Assembly (NCBI GenBank): GCA_039566865.1
Contig: CM076947.1
Coordinates: forward strand, 20,833,501 to 20,897,500
Source: Aurelia coerulea
Lineage: Eukaryota > Cnidaria > Scyphozoa > Semaeostomeae > Ulmaridae
Direction of reading: 5' to 3'
Length of the DNA: 64,000 nt
Numbering within the stretch: the first letter of the stretch is position 1; every line of letters begins with the position of its first letter. The notes beneath the pieces were generated by a model. It did not search any database. It was not told where the DNA came from and saw nothing but the letters and a program-made list of their open reading frames with translations. Position numbers and translations under genes: made by a program. Of this stretch, positions 27,100 through 42,500 are shown piece after piece.

Positions 27100-30000
27100 T
27101 GGAATATGAAGCTTGGCTTAATGCAGTTCTTTAAAATTAGGTAAAAGGGTTGAAACATTTGAAACATCATCAGTTTAATGAGGTTAAAATGATTGTAAAC
27201 TTTTTGGGAAATTATGAATTAAAGCCACAGCCTATGGTTGAAATCTTTTGAATTGATGGTCAATGAGTCGAATATGAAACTTGGCTTAATGCAGTTCTTC
27301 AAAAATAGGTATATATTTTGAAACATTTGAAACCTCATCAGGTTAATGAGGTTCAAATGATAGTAAACTTTTTGGGAAAATATGAAGTAAAACCACAGTC
27401 TATGGTTGAAATCTTTTGAAAAGATGTTTAATGATTCGAATATGAAACTTGGCTTAATGCAGTTCTTTAAAAATAGGTTTATATTTTGAAACATTTGAAA
27501 CCTCATGAGGTTAATGAGGTTCAAATGATAGTAAACGTTTTCAGAAAATAAGAAAACAAAACACAGTCTATGGTTGAAATCTTTTGAATTGATGGTCAAT
27601 AATTCGAATACGAAGCTTGGCTTAATGCAGTTCTTCAAAATTAGGTAAAAGGTTTGAAACATTTGAAACCTCATCAGTTTAATGAGGTTCAAATGATTGT
27701 AAACTTTTTGGGAAATTATGAAGTAAACCACAGTCTATGGTTGAAATATTTTTAACAGATGTTTAATGAGTCGAATATGAAGCTTGGCTTAATGCAGTTC
27801 TTCAAAATTAGGTAAAAGGGTTGAAACATTTGAAACCTCATCAGGTTAATGAGGTACAAATGATAGTAAACTCTTTGGGAAAATATGAAGTCAAAATACA
27901 GTCTATGGTTGAAATCTTTTGAACAGATGTTTAATGAGTCGAATATGAAGCTTGGCTTAATGCAGTTCTTCAAAATTAGGTATCTGTTTTGAAACATTTG
28001 AAACCTCATCAGTTTAATGAGGTTCAAATGATAGTAAACTTTTTGGGAAAATATGAAGTAAAACCACAGTCTATGGTTGAAATCTTTTGAATTGATGGTC
28101 AATGAGTCGAATATGAAACTTGGCTTAATGCAGTTCTTCAAAAATAGGTATATATTTTGAAACATTTGAAACCTCATCAGGTTAATGAGGTTCAAATGAT
28201 AGTAAACTTTTTGGGAAAATATGAATTAAAGCCACAGTCTATGGTTGAAGTCTTTTGAAAAGATGTTTAATGATTCGAATATGAAACTTGGCTTAATGCA
28301 GTTCTTCAAAATTAGGTATCTGTTTTGAAACATTTGAAACCTCATCAGGTTAATGAGGTTCAAATGATAGTAAAATTTTTGGGAAAATATGATGTAAATC
28401 CACAGTCTATGGTTGAAATCTTTTGAATTGATGGTCAGTGAGTCGAATATGAAACTTTGCTTAATGCAGTTCTTCAAAATTTGGTATCTGTTTTGAAACA
28501 TTTGAAACCTCATCAGGTTAATGAGGTTCGAATGATAGTAAACATTTTGAGAAAATATGAAGTCAAATCACAGCCTAGGGATGAAATCTTTTGAATTGAT
28601 GGTCAATGAATCAAATGTGAAGCTTGGCTTAATGCAGTTCTTCAAATATAGGTTTATATTTTGAAACATTTGAAACCTCATCAGGTTAATGAGGTTCAAA
28701 TGATAGTAAAATTTTTGGGAAAATATGAAGTAAAACCACAGTCTATGGTTGAAATATTTTGAAAAGATTTTTAATGAGTCGAATATGAAGCTTTGCTTAA
28801 TTCAGTTCTTCAAAAATAGGTTTATATTTTGAAACATTTGAAACCTTATTAGGTTAATGAGGTTCAAATGATAGTAAACTTTTTGGAAAATTATGAAGTA
28901 AAACCACAGTCAATGGTTGTAAATCTTTTGAATTGATTGTCAATGAATCGAATGTGAAGCTTGGCTTAATGCAGTTCTTCAAAAATAGGTTTATATTTTG
29001 AAACATTTGAAACCTCATCAGGTTAATGAGGTTCAAATGATAGTAAACTTTTCGAGAAAATATGAAGTATATCGTTGAAATCTTTTGAATTGATTGTCAA
29101 TGAGTCGAATATGAAGCTTGGCTTAATGCAGTTCTTCAAAAATAGGTTTATATTTTGAAACATTTGAAACCTATTGTAAACTTTTTGAGAAAATATGAAG
29201 TAAAGACACAGTTTATGGTTGAAACATTTTGAATTGATAAGCAATGGGTCGAATATGAAACTTTGCTTAATGCAGCTCTTCAAAATTAGGTATATGTTTT
29301 GAATCATCTGAAACATTATCAGGTTAATGAGGTTCAAATGACAGTAAACTTTTTGAGAAAATATGAAGTAAACACACAGTTTATGGTTGAAATCTTCTGA
29401 ATTGATGGTCAATGAGTCGAATATGAAACTTGGCTTAATTCAATTCTTCAAAAATAGGTTTATATTTTGAAACATTTGAAACCTCATCAGGTTAATGAGG
29501 TTCAAATGATAGTAAACTTTCTGGGAAATTATGAAGTAAAACCACAGTCTATGGTTGAAATATTCTGAACAGATGTTTAATCAGTCGAATATGAAACTTG
29601 GCTTAATGCAGTTCTTCAAAATTAGGTATCTGTTTTGAAACATTTGAAACCTCATCAGGTTAATGAGGTTCAAGTGATTGGTAAACTTTTTGAGAAAATA
29701 TGAAGTATATAGTTGAAATCTTTTGAATTGATTGTCAATGAGTCGAATATGAAGCTTGGCTTAATGCAGTTCTTCAAAAATTGGTTTATATTTTGAAACA
29801 TATGAAACCTCATCAGGTTAAGGAGGTTCAAATGATAGTAAACTCTTTGGGAAAATATGAAGTAAAACCACAGTCTATGGTTGAAGTCTTTTGAAAAGAT
29901 GTTTAATGAGTCGAATGTAAAGTTTGGCTTAATTCAGATCTTCAAATATAGGTTTATGTTTTGAAACATTTGAAACCTCATCAGGTTAATGAGGTTCAAA

Positions 30001-33000
30001 TGATAGTAAACTTTCTGGGAAATTATGAAGTAAAACCACAGTCTATGGTTGAAATATTCTGAATAGATGTTTAATGAGTCGAATATGAAACTTGGCTTAA
30101 TGCAGTTCTTCAAAATTAGGTATGTGTTTTGAAACATTTGAAACCTCATCAGGTTAATGAGGTTCAAATGATAGTAAACTTTTTGAGAAAATATGAAGTA
30201 TATAGTTGAAATCTTTTGAATTGATTGTCAATGAGTCGAATATGAAGCTTGGCTTAATGCAGTTCTTCAAAAATAGGTTTATATTTTGAAACATTTGAAA
30301 CCTCATCAGGTTAATGAGGTTCAAATGATAGTAAACGTTTTCAGAAAATAAGAAAACAAAACACAGTCTATGGTTGAAATCTTTTGAATTGTTGGTCAAT
30401 AATTCAAATACGAAGCTTGGCTTAATGCAGTTCTTCAAAATTAGGTAAAAGGTTTGAAACATTTGAAACCTCATCAGTTTAATGAGGTTCAAATGATTGT
30501 AAACTTTTTGGGAAATTATGAAGTAAACCACAGTCTATGGTTGAAATATTTTTAACAGATGTTTAACGAGTCGAATATGAAACTTGGCTTAATGCAGTTC
30601 TTCAAATTAGGTATCTGTTTTGAAACATTTGCAACCTCATCAGGTTAATGAGGTTCAAATGATAGTAAACTCTTTGGGAAAATATGAAGTCAAAATACAG
30701 TCTATGGTTGAAATCTTTTGAACAGATGTTTAATGAGTCGAATATGAAGCTTGGCTTAATGCAGTTCTTCAAAATTAGGTAAAAGGGTTGAAACATTTGA
30801 AACCTCATCAGTTTAATGAGGTTCAAATGATTGTAAACTTTTTGGGAAATTATGAAGTAAAACCACAGTCTATGGTTGAAATCTTTTGAATTGATGGTCA
30901 ATGAGTCGAATATGAAACTTGGCTTAATGCAGTTCTTCAAAAATAGGTATATATTTTGAAACATTTGAAACCTCATCAGGTTAATGAGGTTCAAATGATA
31001 GTAAACTTTTTGGGAAAATATGAAGTAAAACCACAGTCTATGGTTGAAATCTTTTGAAAAGATGTTTAATGAGTCGAATATGAAACTTGGCTTAATGCAG
31101 TTCTTTAAAAATAGGTTTATATTTTGAAACATTTGAAACCTCATGAGGTTAATGAGGTTCAAATGATAGTAAACGTTTTCAGAAAATAAGAAAACAAAAC
31201 ACAGTCTATGGTTGAAATCTTTTGAATTGATGGTCAATAATTCGAATACGAAGCTTGGCTTAATGCAGTTCTTCAAAATTAGGTAAAAGGTTTGAAACAT
31301 TTGAAACCTCATCAGTTTAATGAGGTTCAAATGATTGTAAACTTTTTGGGAAATTATGAAGTAAACCACAGTCTATGGTTGAAATATTTTTAACAGATGT
31401 TTAATGAGTCGAATATGAAGCTTGGCTTAATGCAGTTCTTCAAAATTAGGTAAAAGGGTTGAAACATTTGAAACCTCATCAGGTTAATGAGGTACAAATG
31501 ATAGTAAACTCTTTGGGAAAATATGAAGTCAAAATACAGTCTATGGTTGAAATCTTTTGAACAGATGTTTAATGAGTCGAATATGAAGCTTGGCTTAATG
31601 CAGTTCTTCAAAATTAGGTATCTGTTTTGAAACATTTGAAACCTCATCAGTTTAATGAGGTTCAAATGATAGTAAACTTTTTGGGAAAATATGAAGTAAA
31701 ACCACAGTCTATGGTTGAAATCTTTTGAATTGATGGTCAATGAGTCGAATATGAAACTTGGCTTAATGCAGTTCTTCAAAAATAGGTATATATTTTGAAA
31801 CATTTGAAACCTCATCAGGTTAATGAGGTTCAAATGATAGTAAACTTTTTGGGAAAATATGAAGTAAAGCCACAGTCTATGGTTGAAGTCTTTTGAAAAG
31901 ATGTTTAATGATTCGAATATGAAACTTGGCTTAATGCAGTTCTTCAAAATTAGGTATCTGTTTTGAAACATTTGAAACCTCATCAGGTTAATGAGGTTCA
32001 AATGATAGTAAAATTTTTGGGAAAATATGATGTAAATCCACAGTCTATGGTTGAAATCTTTTGAATTGATGGTCAGTGAGTCGAATATGAAACTTTGCTT
32101 AATGCAGTTCTTCAAAATTAGGTATCTGTTTTGAAACATTTGAAACCTCATCAGGTTAATGAGGTTCGAATGATAGTAAACATTTTGAGAAAATATGAAG
32201 TCAAATCACAGCCTAGGGATGAAATCTTTTGAATTGATGGTCAATGAATCAAATGTGAAGCTTGGCTTAATGCAGTTCTTCAAATATAGGTTTATATTTT
32301 GAAACATTTGAAACCTCATCAGGTTAATGAGGTTCAAATGATAGTAAAATTTTTGGGAAAATATGAAGTAAAACCACAGTCTATGGTTGAAATATTTTGA
32401 AAAGATTTTTAATGAGTCGAATATGAAGCTTTGCTTAATTCAGTTCTTCAAAAATAGGTTTATATTTTGAAACATTTGAAACCTTATCAGGTTAATGAGG
32501 TTCAAATGGTAGTAAACTTTTTGGGAAATTATGAAGTAAAACCACAGTCTATGGTTGAAATCTTTTGAATTGATTGTCAATGAATCGAATGTGAAGCTTG
32601 GCTTAATGCAGTTCTTCAAAAATAGGTTTATATTTTGAAACATTTGAAACCTCATCAGGTTAATGAGGTTCAAATGATAGTAAACTTTTCGAGAAAATAT
32701 GAAGTATATAGTTGAAATCTTTTGATTTGATTGTCAATGAGTCGAATATGAAACTTGGCTTAATGCAGTTCTTCAAAAATAGGTTTATATTTTGAAACAT
32801 TTGAAACCTATAGTAAACTTTTTGAGAAAATATGAAGTAAAGACACAGTTTATGGTTGAAATCTTTTGAATTGATGGTCAATGAGTCGAATATGAAACTT
32901 TGCTTAATGCAGCTCTTCAAAATTAGGTATATGTTTTGAATCATCTGAAACATTATCAGGTTAATGAGGTTCAAATGACAGTAAACTTTTTGAGAAAATA

Positions 33001-34690
33001 TGAAGTAAACACACAGTTTATGGTTGAAATCTTCTGAATTGATGGTCAATGAGTCGAATATGAAACTTGGCTTAATTCAATTCTTCAAAAATAGGTTTAT
33101 ATTTTGAAACATTTGAAACCTCATCAGGTTAATGAGGTTCAAATGATAGTAAACTTTCTGGGAAATTATGAAGTAAAACCACAGTCTATGGTTGAAATAT
33201 TCTGAACAGATGTTTAATCAGTCGAATATGAAACTTGGCTTAATGCAGTTCTTCAAAATTAGGTATCTGTTTTGAAACATTTGAAACCTCATCAGGTTAA
33301 TGAGGTTCAAGTGATTGGTAAACTTTTTGAGAAAATATGAAGTATATAGTTGAAATCTTTTGAATTGATTGTCAATGAGTCGAATATGAAGCTTGGCTTA
33401 ATGCAGTTCTTCAAAAATTGGTTTATATTTTGAAACATATGAAACCTCATCAGGTTAAGGAGGTTCAAATGATAGTAAACTCTTTGGGAAAATATGAAGT
33501 AAAACCACAGTCTATGGTTGAAGTCTTTTGAAAAGATGTTTAATGAGTCGAATGTAAAGTTTGGCTTAATTCAGATCTTCAAATATAGGTTTATGTTTTG
33601 AAACATTTGAAACCTCATCAGGTTAATGAGGTTCAAATGATAGTAAACTTTCTGGGAAATTATGAAGTAAAACCACAGTCTATGGTTGAAATATTCTGAA
33701 TAGATGTTTAATGAGTCGAATATGAAACTTGGCTTAATGCAGTTCTTCAAAATTAGGTATGTGTTTTGAAACATTTGAAACCTCATCAGGTTAATGAGGT
33801 TCAAATGATAGTAAACTTTTTGAGAAAATATGAAGTATATAGTTGAAATCTTTTGAATTGATTGTCAATGAGTCGAATATGAAGCTTGGCTTAATGCAGT
33901 TCTTCAAAAATAGGTTTATATTTTGAAACATTTGAAACCTCATCAGGTTAATGAGGTTCAAATGATAGTAAACGTTTTCAGAAAATAAGAAAACAAAACA
34001 CAGTCTATGGTTGAAATCTTTTGAATTGTTGGTCAATAATTCAAATACGAAGCTTGGCTTAATGCAGTTCTTCAAAATTAGGTAAAAGGTTTGAAACATT
34101 TGAAACCTCATCAGTTTAATGAGGTTCAAATGATTGTAAACTTTTTGGGAAATTATGAAGTAAACCACAGTCTATGGTTGAAATATTTTTAACAGATGTT
34201 TAACGAGTCGAATATGAAACTTGGCTTAATGCAGTTCTTCAAATTAGGTATCTGTTTTGAAACATTTGCAACCTCATCAGGTTAATGAGGTTCAAATGAT
34301 AGTAAACTCTTTGGGAAAATATGAAGTCAAAATACAGTCTATGGTTGAAATCTTTTGAACAGATGTTTAATGAGTCGAATATGAAGCTTGGCTTAATGCA
34401 GTTCTTCAAAATTAGGTAAAAGGGTTGAAACATTTGAAACCTCATCAGTTTAATGAGGTTCAAATGATTGTAAACTTTTTGGGAAATTATGAAGTAAAAC
34501 CACAGTCTATGGTTGAAATCTTTTGAATTGATGGTCAATGAGTCGAATATGAAACTTGGCTTAATGCAGTTCTTCAAAAATAGGTATATATTTTGAAACA
34601 TTTGAAACCTCATCAGGTTAATGAGGTTCAAATGATAGTAAACTTTTTGGGAAAATATGAAGTAAAACCACAGTCTATGGTTGAAATCTT
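27100..34690. repeat. Tandem duplication of a ~3,637-bp (22-monomer) unit
   Basis: Landmarks at 29023, 29934, 30154 and 30602 recur at 32660, 33571, 33791 and 34239, an offset of 3,637 bp, with 3,638 in the left part. The copies span about 27.1-30.8 and 30.8-34.4 kb, and a short third start runs to about 34.69 kb. Very rare variants are shared: CACAGCCTAGGGATG (28.56/32.20 kb), the dyad-less unit (29.17/32.81 kb), GTGATTGGTAAAC (29.67/33.31 kb) and GGTTAAGGAGG (29.82/33.45 kb). Confidence 0.9.
29160..29185. repeat. Monomer with 24-bp deletion that removes the dyad (copy 1)
   Basis: TTTGAAACCT is followed directly by ATTGTAAACTTT. The usual CATCAGGTTAATGAGGTTCAAATG is absent, so the right arm and loop of the dyad are gone. 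The partner unit in the 3.6-kb duplication (about 32801-32822, reading GAAACCTATAGTAAAC) has the same deletion, so it predates that duplication. Confidence 0.85.
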
Positions 34691-37600
34691 TTGAAAAGAT
34701 GTTTAATTATTCGAATATCAAACTTGGCTTAATGCAGTTCTTCAAAATTAGGTATCTGTTTTGAAACATTTGAAACCTCATCAGGTTAATGAGGTTCAAA
34801 TGATAGTAAAATTTTTGGGAAAATATGAAGTAAATCCACAGTCTATGGTTGAAATCTTTTGAATTGATGGTCAGTGAGTCGAATATGAAACTTTGCTTGA
34901 TGTAATTCTTGAATATTAGGTACATGTTTTGAATCATTTGAAACCTCATCATGTTAATGAGGTTCAAATGATAGTAAACTTTTTGGGAAAATATGAAGTA
35001 AAACCACAGTCTATGGTTGAAATCTTTTGAAAAGATGGTCAATGAGTCGAATATGAAAGTTGGCTTAATGCAGTTCTTCAAAAATAGGTATATATTTTGA
35101 AACATTTGAAACCTCATCAGGTTAATGAGGTTCAAATGATAGTAAACTTTTTGGGAAAATATGAAGTAAAACCACAGTCTATGGTTGAAGTCTTTTGAAA
35201 AGATGTTTAATGATTCGAATATGAAACTTGGCTTAATGCAGTTCTTCAAAATTAGTTATCTGTTTTGAAACATTTGAAACCTCATCTGGTTAATGAGGTT
35301 CAAATGATAGTAAAATTTTTGGGAAAATATGAAGTAAATCCACAGTCTATGGTTGAAATCTTTTGAATTGATGGTCAGTGAGTCGAATATGAAACTTGGC
35401 TTAATGCAGTTCTTCAAAATTAGGTATCTGTTTTGAAACATTTGAAACCTCATCAGGTTAATGAGCTTCAAATGATAGTAAAATTTTTGGGAAAATATGA
35501 AGTAAAAACACAGTCTATGGTTGAAATCTTATGAATTGATGGTCAATGAGTCGAATATGAAGCTTGGCTTAATGCAGTTCTTAAAAAATAGGTTTATATT
35601 TTGAAATATTTGAAACCTTATCAGTTCAAATGATAGTAAAATTTTTGGGAAAATATGAAGTAAATCCACAGTCTATGGTTGAAATCTTTGAATTGATGGT
35701 CAGTGAGTCGAATATGAAACTTTGCTTGATGTAATTCTTGAATATTAGGTATCTGTTTTGAAACATTTGAAACCTCATCAGGTTAATGAGGTTCAAATGA
35801 TAGTAAACGTTTTCAGAAAATAAGAACACAAAACACAGTCTATGGTTGAAATCTTTTGAATTGATGGTCAATAATTCGAGTATGAAGCTTGGCTTAATGC
35901 AGTTTTTCAAAATTAGGTAAAAGGTTTGAAACATTTGAAACCTCATCAGTTTAATGAGGTTCAAATGATAGTAAAATTTTTGCGAAAATATGAAGTAAAA
36001 CCACAGTCAATGGTTGAAATCTTTTGAATTGATGGTGAATGAATCGAATGTGAAGCTTGGCTTAATGCAGTTCTTCAAAATTAGGTTTATACTTTGAAAC
36101 ATTTGAAACCTCATCAGGTTAATGAGGTTCAAATGATAGTAAACGTTTTCAGAAAATAAGAACACAAAACACAGTCTCTGGTTGAAATCTTTTGAATTGA
36201 TGGTCAATAATTCGAGTATGAAGCTTGGCTTAATGCAGTTTTTCAAAATTAGGTAAAAGGTTTGAAACATTTGAAACCTCATCAGTTTAATGAGGTTCAA
36301 ATGATAGTAAACTTTTTGCGAAAATATGAAGTAAAACCACAGTCTATGGTTGAAATCTTTTGAATTGATGGTCAATAATTCGAGTATGAAGCTTGGCTTA
36401 ATGCAGTTTTTCAAAATTAGGTAAAAGGTTTGAAACATTTGAAACCTCATCAGTTTAATGAGGTTCAAATGATAGTAAAATTTTTGCGAAAATATGAAGT
36501 AAAACCACAGTCTATGGTTGAAATCTTTTGAATTGATGGTCAATAATTCGAATACGAAGCTTGGCTTAATGCAGTTCTTCAAAATTAGGTAAAAGGTTTG
36601 AAACATTTGAAACCTCATCAGTTTAATGAGGTTCAAATGATTGTAAACTTTTTGGGAAATTATGAAGTAAACCACAGTCTATGGTTGAAATATTTTTAAC
36701 AGATGTTTAACGAGTCGAATATGAAACTTGGCTTAATGTAGTTCTTCAAAATTATATCTTTTTTGAAACATTTGAAACCTCATCAGGTTAATGAGGTACA
36801 AATGATAGTAAACTTTTTGGGAAAATATGAAGTCAAAATACAGTCTATGGTTGAAATCTTTTGAACAGATGTTTAATGAGTCGAATATGAAGCTTGGCTT
36901 AATGCAGTTCTTCAAAATTAGGTAAAAGGGTTGAAACATTTGAAACCTCATCAGTTTAATGAGGTTCAAATGATTGTAAACTTTTTGGGAAATTATGAAG
37001 TAAAACCACAGTCTATGGTTGAAATCTTTTGAATTGATGGTCAATGAGTCGAATATGAAACTTGGCTTAATGCAGTTCTTCAAAAATAGGTATATATTTT
37101 GAAACATTTGAAACCTCATCAGGTTAATGAGGTTCAAATGATAGTAAACTTTTTGGGAAAATATGAAGTAAAACCACAGTCTATGGTTGAAATCTTTTGA
37201 AAAGATGTTTAATTATTCGAATATCAAACTTGGCTTAATGCAGTTCTTCAAAATTAGGTATCTGTTTTGAAACATTTGAAACCTCATCAGGTTAATGAGG
37301 TTCAAATGATAGTAAAATTTTTGGGAAAATATGAAGTAAATCCACAGTCTATGGTTGAAATCTTTTGAATTGATGGTCAGTGAGTCGAATATGAAACTTT
37401 GCTTGATGTAATTCTTGAATATTAGGTACATGTTTTGAATCATTTGAAACCTCATCATGTTAATGAGGTTCAAATGATAGTAAACTTTTTGGGAAAATAT
37501 GAAGTAAAACCACAGTCTATGGTTGAAATCTTTTGAAAAGATGGTCAATGAGTCGAATATGAAACTTGGCTTAATGCAGTTCTTCAAAAATAGGTATATA

Positions 37601-39529
37601 TTTTGAAACATTTGAAACCTCATCAGGTTAATGAGGTTCAAATGATAGTAAACTTTTTGGGAAAATATGAAGTAAAACCACAGTCTATGGTTGAAGTCTT
37701 TTGAAAAGATGTTTAATGATTCGAATATGAAACTTGGCTTCATGCAGTTCTTCAAAATTAGGTATCTGTTTTGAAACATTTGAAACCTCATCAGGTTAAT
37801 GAGGTTCAAATGATAGTAAAATTTTTGGGAAAATATGAAGTAAATCCACAGTCTATGGTTGAAATCTTTTGAATTGATGGTCAGTGAGTCGAATATGAAA
37901 CTTTGCTTGATGTAATTCTTGAATATTAGGTACATGTTTTGAATCATTTGAAACCTCATCATGTTAATGAGGTTCAAATGATAGTAAAATTTTTGGGAAA
38001 ATATGATGTAAATCCACAGTCTATGGTTGAAATCTTTTGAATTGATGGTCAGTGAGTCGAATATGAAACTTTGCTTGATGTAATTCTTGAATATTAGGTA
38101 TATGTTTTGAAACATTTGAAACCTCATCAGGTTAATGAGGTTCAAATGACAGTAAACTTTTTGAGAAAATATGAAGTATGTAGTTGAAATCTTTTGAATT
38201 GATGGTCAATGAATCGAATGTGAAGCTTGGCCTAATGCAGTTCTTCAAAAATAGGTTTATACTTTGAAACATTTGAAACCTCATCAGGTTAATGAGGTTC
38301 AAATGATAGTAAACGTTTTCAGAAAATAAGAACACAAAACACAGTCTATGGTTGAAATCTTTTGAATTGATGGTCAATAATTCGAGTATGAAGCTTGGCT
38401 TAATGCAGTTTTTCAAAATTAGGTAAAAGGTTTGAAACATTTGAAACCTCATCAGTTTAATGAGGTTCAAATGATAGTAAAATTTTTGGGAAAATATGAA
38501 GTAAAGCCACAGTCTATGGTTGAAATCTTTTGAATTGATGGTCAATAATTCGAATACGAAGCTTGGCTTAATGCAGTTCTTCAAAATTAGGTAAAAGGTT
38601 TGAAACATTTGAAACCTCATCAGTTTAATGAGGTTCAAATGATTGTAAACTTTTTGGGAAATTATGAAGTAAACCACAGTCTATGGTTGAAATATTTTTA
38701 ACAGATGTTTAACGAGTCGAATATGAAACTTGGCTTAATGTAGTTCTTCAAAATTATATCCTTTTTGAAACATTTGAAACCTCATCAGGTTAATGAGGTA
38801 CAAATGATAGTAAACTTTTTGGGAAAATATGAAGTCAAAATACAGTCTATGGTTGAAATCTTTTGAACAGATGTTTAATGAGTCGAATATGAAGCTTGGC
38901 TTAATGCAGTTCTTCAAAATTAGGTAAAAGGGTTGAAACATTTGAAACCTCATCAGTTTAATGAGGTTCAAATGATTGTAAACTTTTTGGGAAATTATGA
39001 AGTAAAACCACAGTCTATGGTTGAAATCTTTTGAATTGATGGTCAATGAGTTGAATATGAAACTTTGCTTAATGCAGTTCTTCAAAAATAGGTATATGTT
39101 TTGAATCATTTGAAACCTCATCAGGTTAATGAGGTTCAAATGATAGTAAACTTTTTGGGAAAATATGAAGTAAAACCACAGTCTATGGTTGAAATCTTTT
39201 GAATTGATGGTCAGTGAGTCGAATATGAAACTTTGCTTGATGTAATTCTTGAATATTAGGTATATGTTTTGAAACATTTGAAACCTCATCAGGTTAATGA
39301 GGTTCAAATGATAGTAAACTTTTTGGGAAAATATGAAGTAAAACCACAGTCTATGGTTGAAATCTTTTGAAAAGATGTTTAATGATTCGAATATGAAACT
39401 TGGCTTAATGCAGTTCTTCAAAATTAGGTATCTGTTTTGAAACATTTGAAACCTCATCAGGTTAATGAGGTTCAAATGATAGTAAAATTTTCGAGAAAAT
39501 ATGAAGTAAAAACACAGTCTATTGTTGAA

Positions 39530-42500
39530 ATGTTATGAATTGATGGTCAATGAGTCGAATATGAAGCTTGGCCTAATGCAGTTCTTCAAAGATAGGTTTA
39601 TATTTTGAAACATTTGAAACCTTATCAGTTCAAATGATAGTAAACTTTTTGGGAAATTATGAAGTAAAACCACTGTCTATGGTTGAAATTTTTTGAATTG
39701 ATTGTCAATGAATCGAATGTGAAGCTTGGCTTAATGCAGTTCTTCAAAAATAGGTTTATATTTTGAAACATTTAAAACCTCATCAGGTTAATGAGGTTCA
39801 AATGATAGTAAACTTTTTGGGAAAATATGATGTAAAACCACAGTCTATGGTTGAAATCTTTTGAAAAGATGTTTAATGATTCGAATATGAAACTTGGCTT
39901 AATGCAGTTCTTCAAAATTAGGTATCTGTTTTGAAACATTTGAAACCTCATCAGGTTAATGAGGTTCAAATGATAGTAAACTTTTTGAGAAAATATGAAG
40001 TATATAGTTGAAATCTTTTGAATTGATTGTCAATGAGTCGAATATGAAGCTTGGCTTAATGCAGTTCTTCAAAAATAGGTTTATATTTTGAAACATTTGA
40101 AACCTCATCAGGTTAATGAGGTTCAAATGATAGTAAACTTTTTGGGAAATTATGAATTAAAGCCACAGCCTATGGTTGAAATCTTTTGAATTGATGGTCA
40201 ATGAATCGAATGTGAAGCTTTGCTTGATGTAATTCTTGAATATTAGGTAAATGTTTTGAAACATTTGAAACCTCATCAGGTTAATGAGGTTCAAATGATA
40301 GTAAACATTTTGAGAAAATATGAAGTATATAGTTGAAATCTTTTGAATTGATTGTCAATGAGTCGAATATGAAGCTTGGCTTAATGCAGTTCTTCAAAAA
40401 TAGGTTTATATTTTGAAACATTTGAAACCTCATCAGGTTAATGAGGTTCAAATGATAGTAAACTCTTTTGGAGAACATGAAGTTAAACCACAGTCTATGG
40501 TTGAAATCTTTTGAAAAGATGTTTAATGAGTGGAATATGAAGCTTGGCTTAATGCAGTTCTTCAAAAATAGGTTTATATTTTGAAACATTTGAAACCTCA
40601 TCAGGTTAATGAGGTTCAAATGATAGTAAACTTTTTGAGAAAATTTGATTCAAATGACAGCCTATGGTTGAAATCTTTTGAATTGATGGTCAATGAATCG
40701 AATGTGAAGCTTGGCCTAATGCAGTTCTTCAAAAATAGGTTTATACTTTGAAACATTTGAAACCTCATCAGGTTAATGAGGTTCAAATGATAGTAAACGT
40801 TTTCAGAAAATAAGAACACAAAACACAGTCTATGGTTGAAATCTTTTGAATTGATGGTCAATAATTCGAGTATGAAGCTTGGCTTAATGCAGTTTTTCAA
40901 AATTAGGTAAAAGGTTTGAAACATTTGAAACCTCATCAGTTTAATGAGGTTCAAATGATAGTAAAATTTTTGCGAAAATATGAAGTAAAACCACAGTCAA
41001 TGGTTGAAATCTTTTGAATTGATGGTGAATGAATCGAATGTGAAGCTTGGCTTAATGCAGTTCTTCAAAAATAGGTTTATACTTTGAAACATTTGAAACC
41101 TCATCAGGTTAATGAGGTTCAAATGATAGTAAACGTTTTCAGAAAATAAGAACACAAAACACAGTCTATGGTTGAAATCTTTTGAATTGATGGTCAATAA
41201 TTCGAGTATGAAGCTTGGCTTAATGCAGTTTTTCAAAATTAGGTAAAAGGTTTGAAACATTTGAAACCTCATCAGTTTAATGAGGTTCAAATGATAGTAA
41301 AATTTTTGCGAAAATATGAAGTAAAACCACAGTCTATGGTTGAAATCTTTTGAATTGATGGTCAATGAGTCGAATATGAAACTTGGCTTAATGCAGTTCT
41401 TCAAAAATAGGTATATATTTTGAAACATTTGAAACCTCATCAGGTTAATGAGGTTCAAATGATAGTAAACTTTTTGGGAAAATATGAAGTAAAACCACAG
41501 TCTATGGTTGAAATCTTTTGAAAAGATGTTTAATGAGTCGAATATGAAGCTTGTCTTCATTCAGTTCTTCAAAATCAGGTATCTGTTTTGAAACATTTGA
41601 AGCCTCATCAGGTTAATGAGGTTCAAATGATAGTAAAATTTGTGGGAAAATATGAAGTAAAACCACAGTCTATGGTTGAAATCTTTTGAATTGATGGTCA
41701 GTGAGTCGAATACGAAACTTGGCTTGATATAATTCTTGAATATTAGGTATTTGTTTTGAAACATTTGAAACCTCATCAGGTTAATGAGGTTCAAATGATA
41801 GGAATTTTTTTGGGCAAATATGAAGTAAAACCACAGTCTATGGTTGAAATCTTTTGAAAAGATGTTTAATGAGTCGAATATGAAACTTGCCTTGATGCAG
41901 TTCTTCAAAATTGGGAATTTGTTTTGAAACATTTGAAACCTCATCAGGTTAATGAGGTTCAAATGATAGTAAACGTTTTGAGAAAATATGAAGTAAAAAC
42001 ACAGTTTATGGTTGAAATCTTTTGAATTGATGGTCAATGAGTCGAATATGAAACTTGGCTTAATTCAGTTCTTCAAAAATAGGTTTATATTTTGAAACAT
42101 TTGAAACCTCATCAGGTTAATGAGGTTCAAATGATAGTAAACTTTCTGGGAAATTATGAAGTAAAACCACAGTCTATGGTTGAAATATTCTGAATAGATG
42201 TTTAATGAGTCGAATATGAAACTTGGCTTAGTTCAGTTCTTCAAAATTAGGTTTATATTTTGAAACATTTGAAACCTCATCAGGTTAATGAGGTTCAAAT
42301 GATAGTAAACATTTTGAGAAAATATGAAGTATATAGTTGAAATCTTTTGAATTGATTGTCAATGAGTGGAATATGAAGCTTGGCTTAATGCAGTTCTTCA
42401 AAAATAGGTTTATATTTTGAAACATTTGAAACCTCATCAGGTTAATGAGGTTCAAATGATAGTAAACATTTTGAGAAAATATGAAGTATATAGTTGAAAT

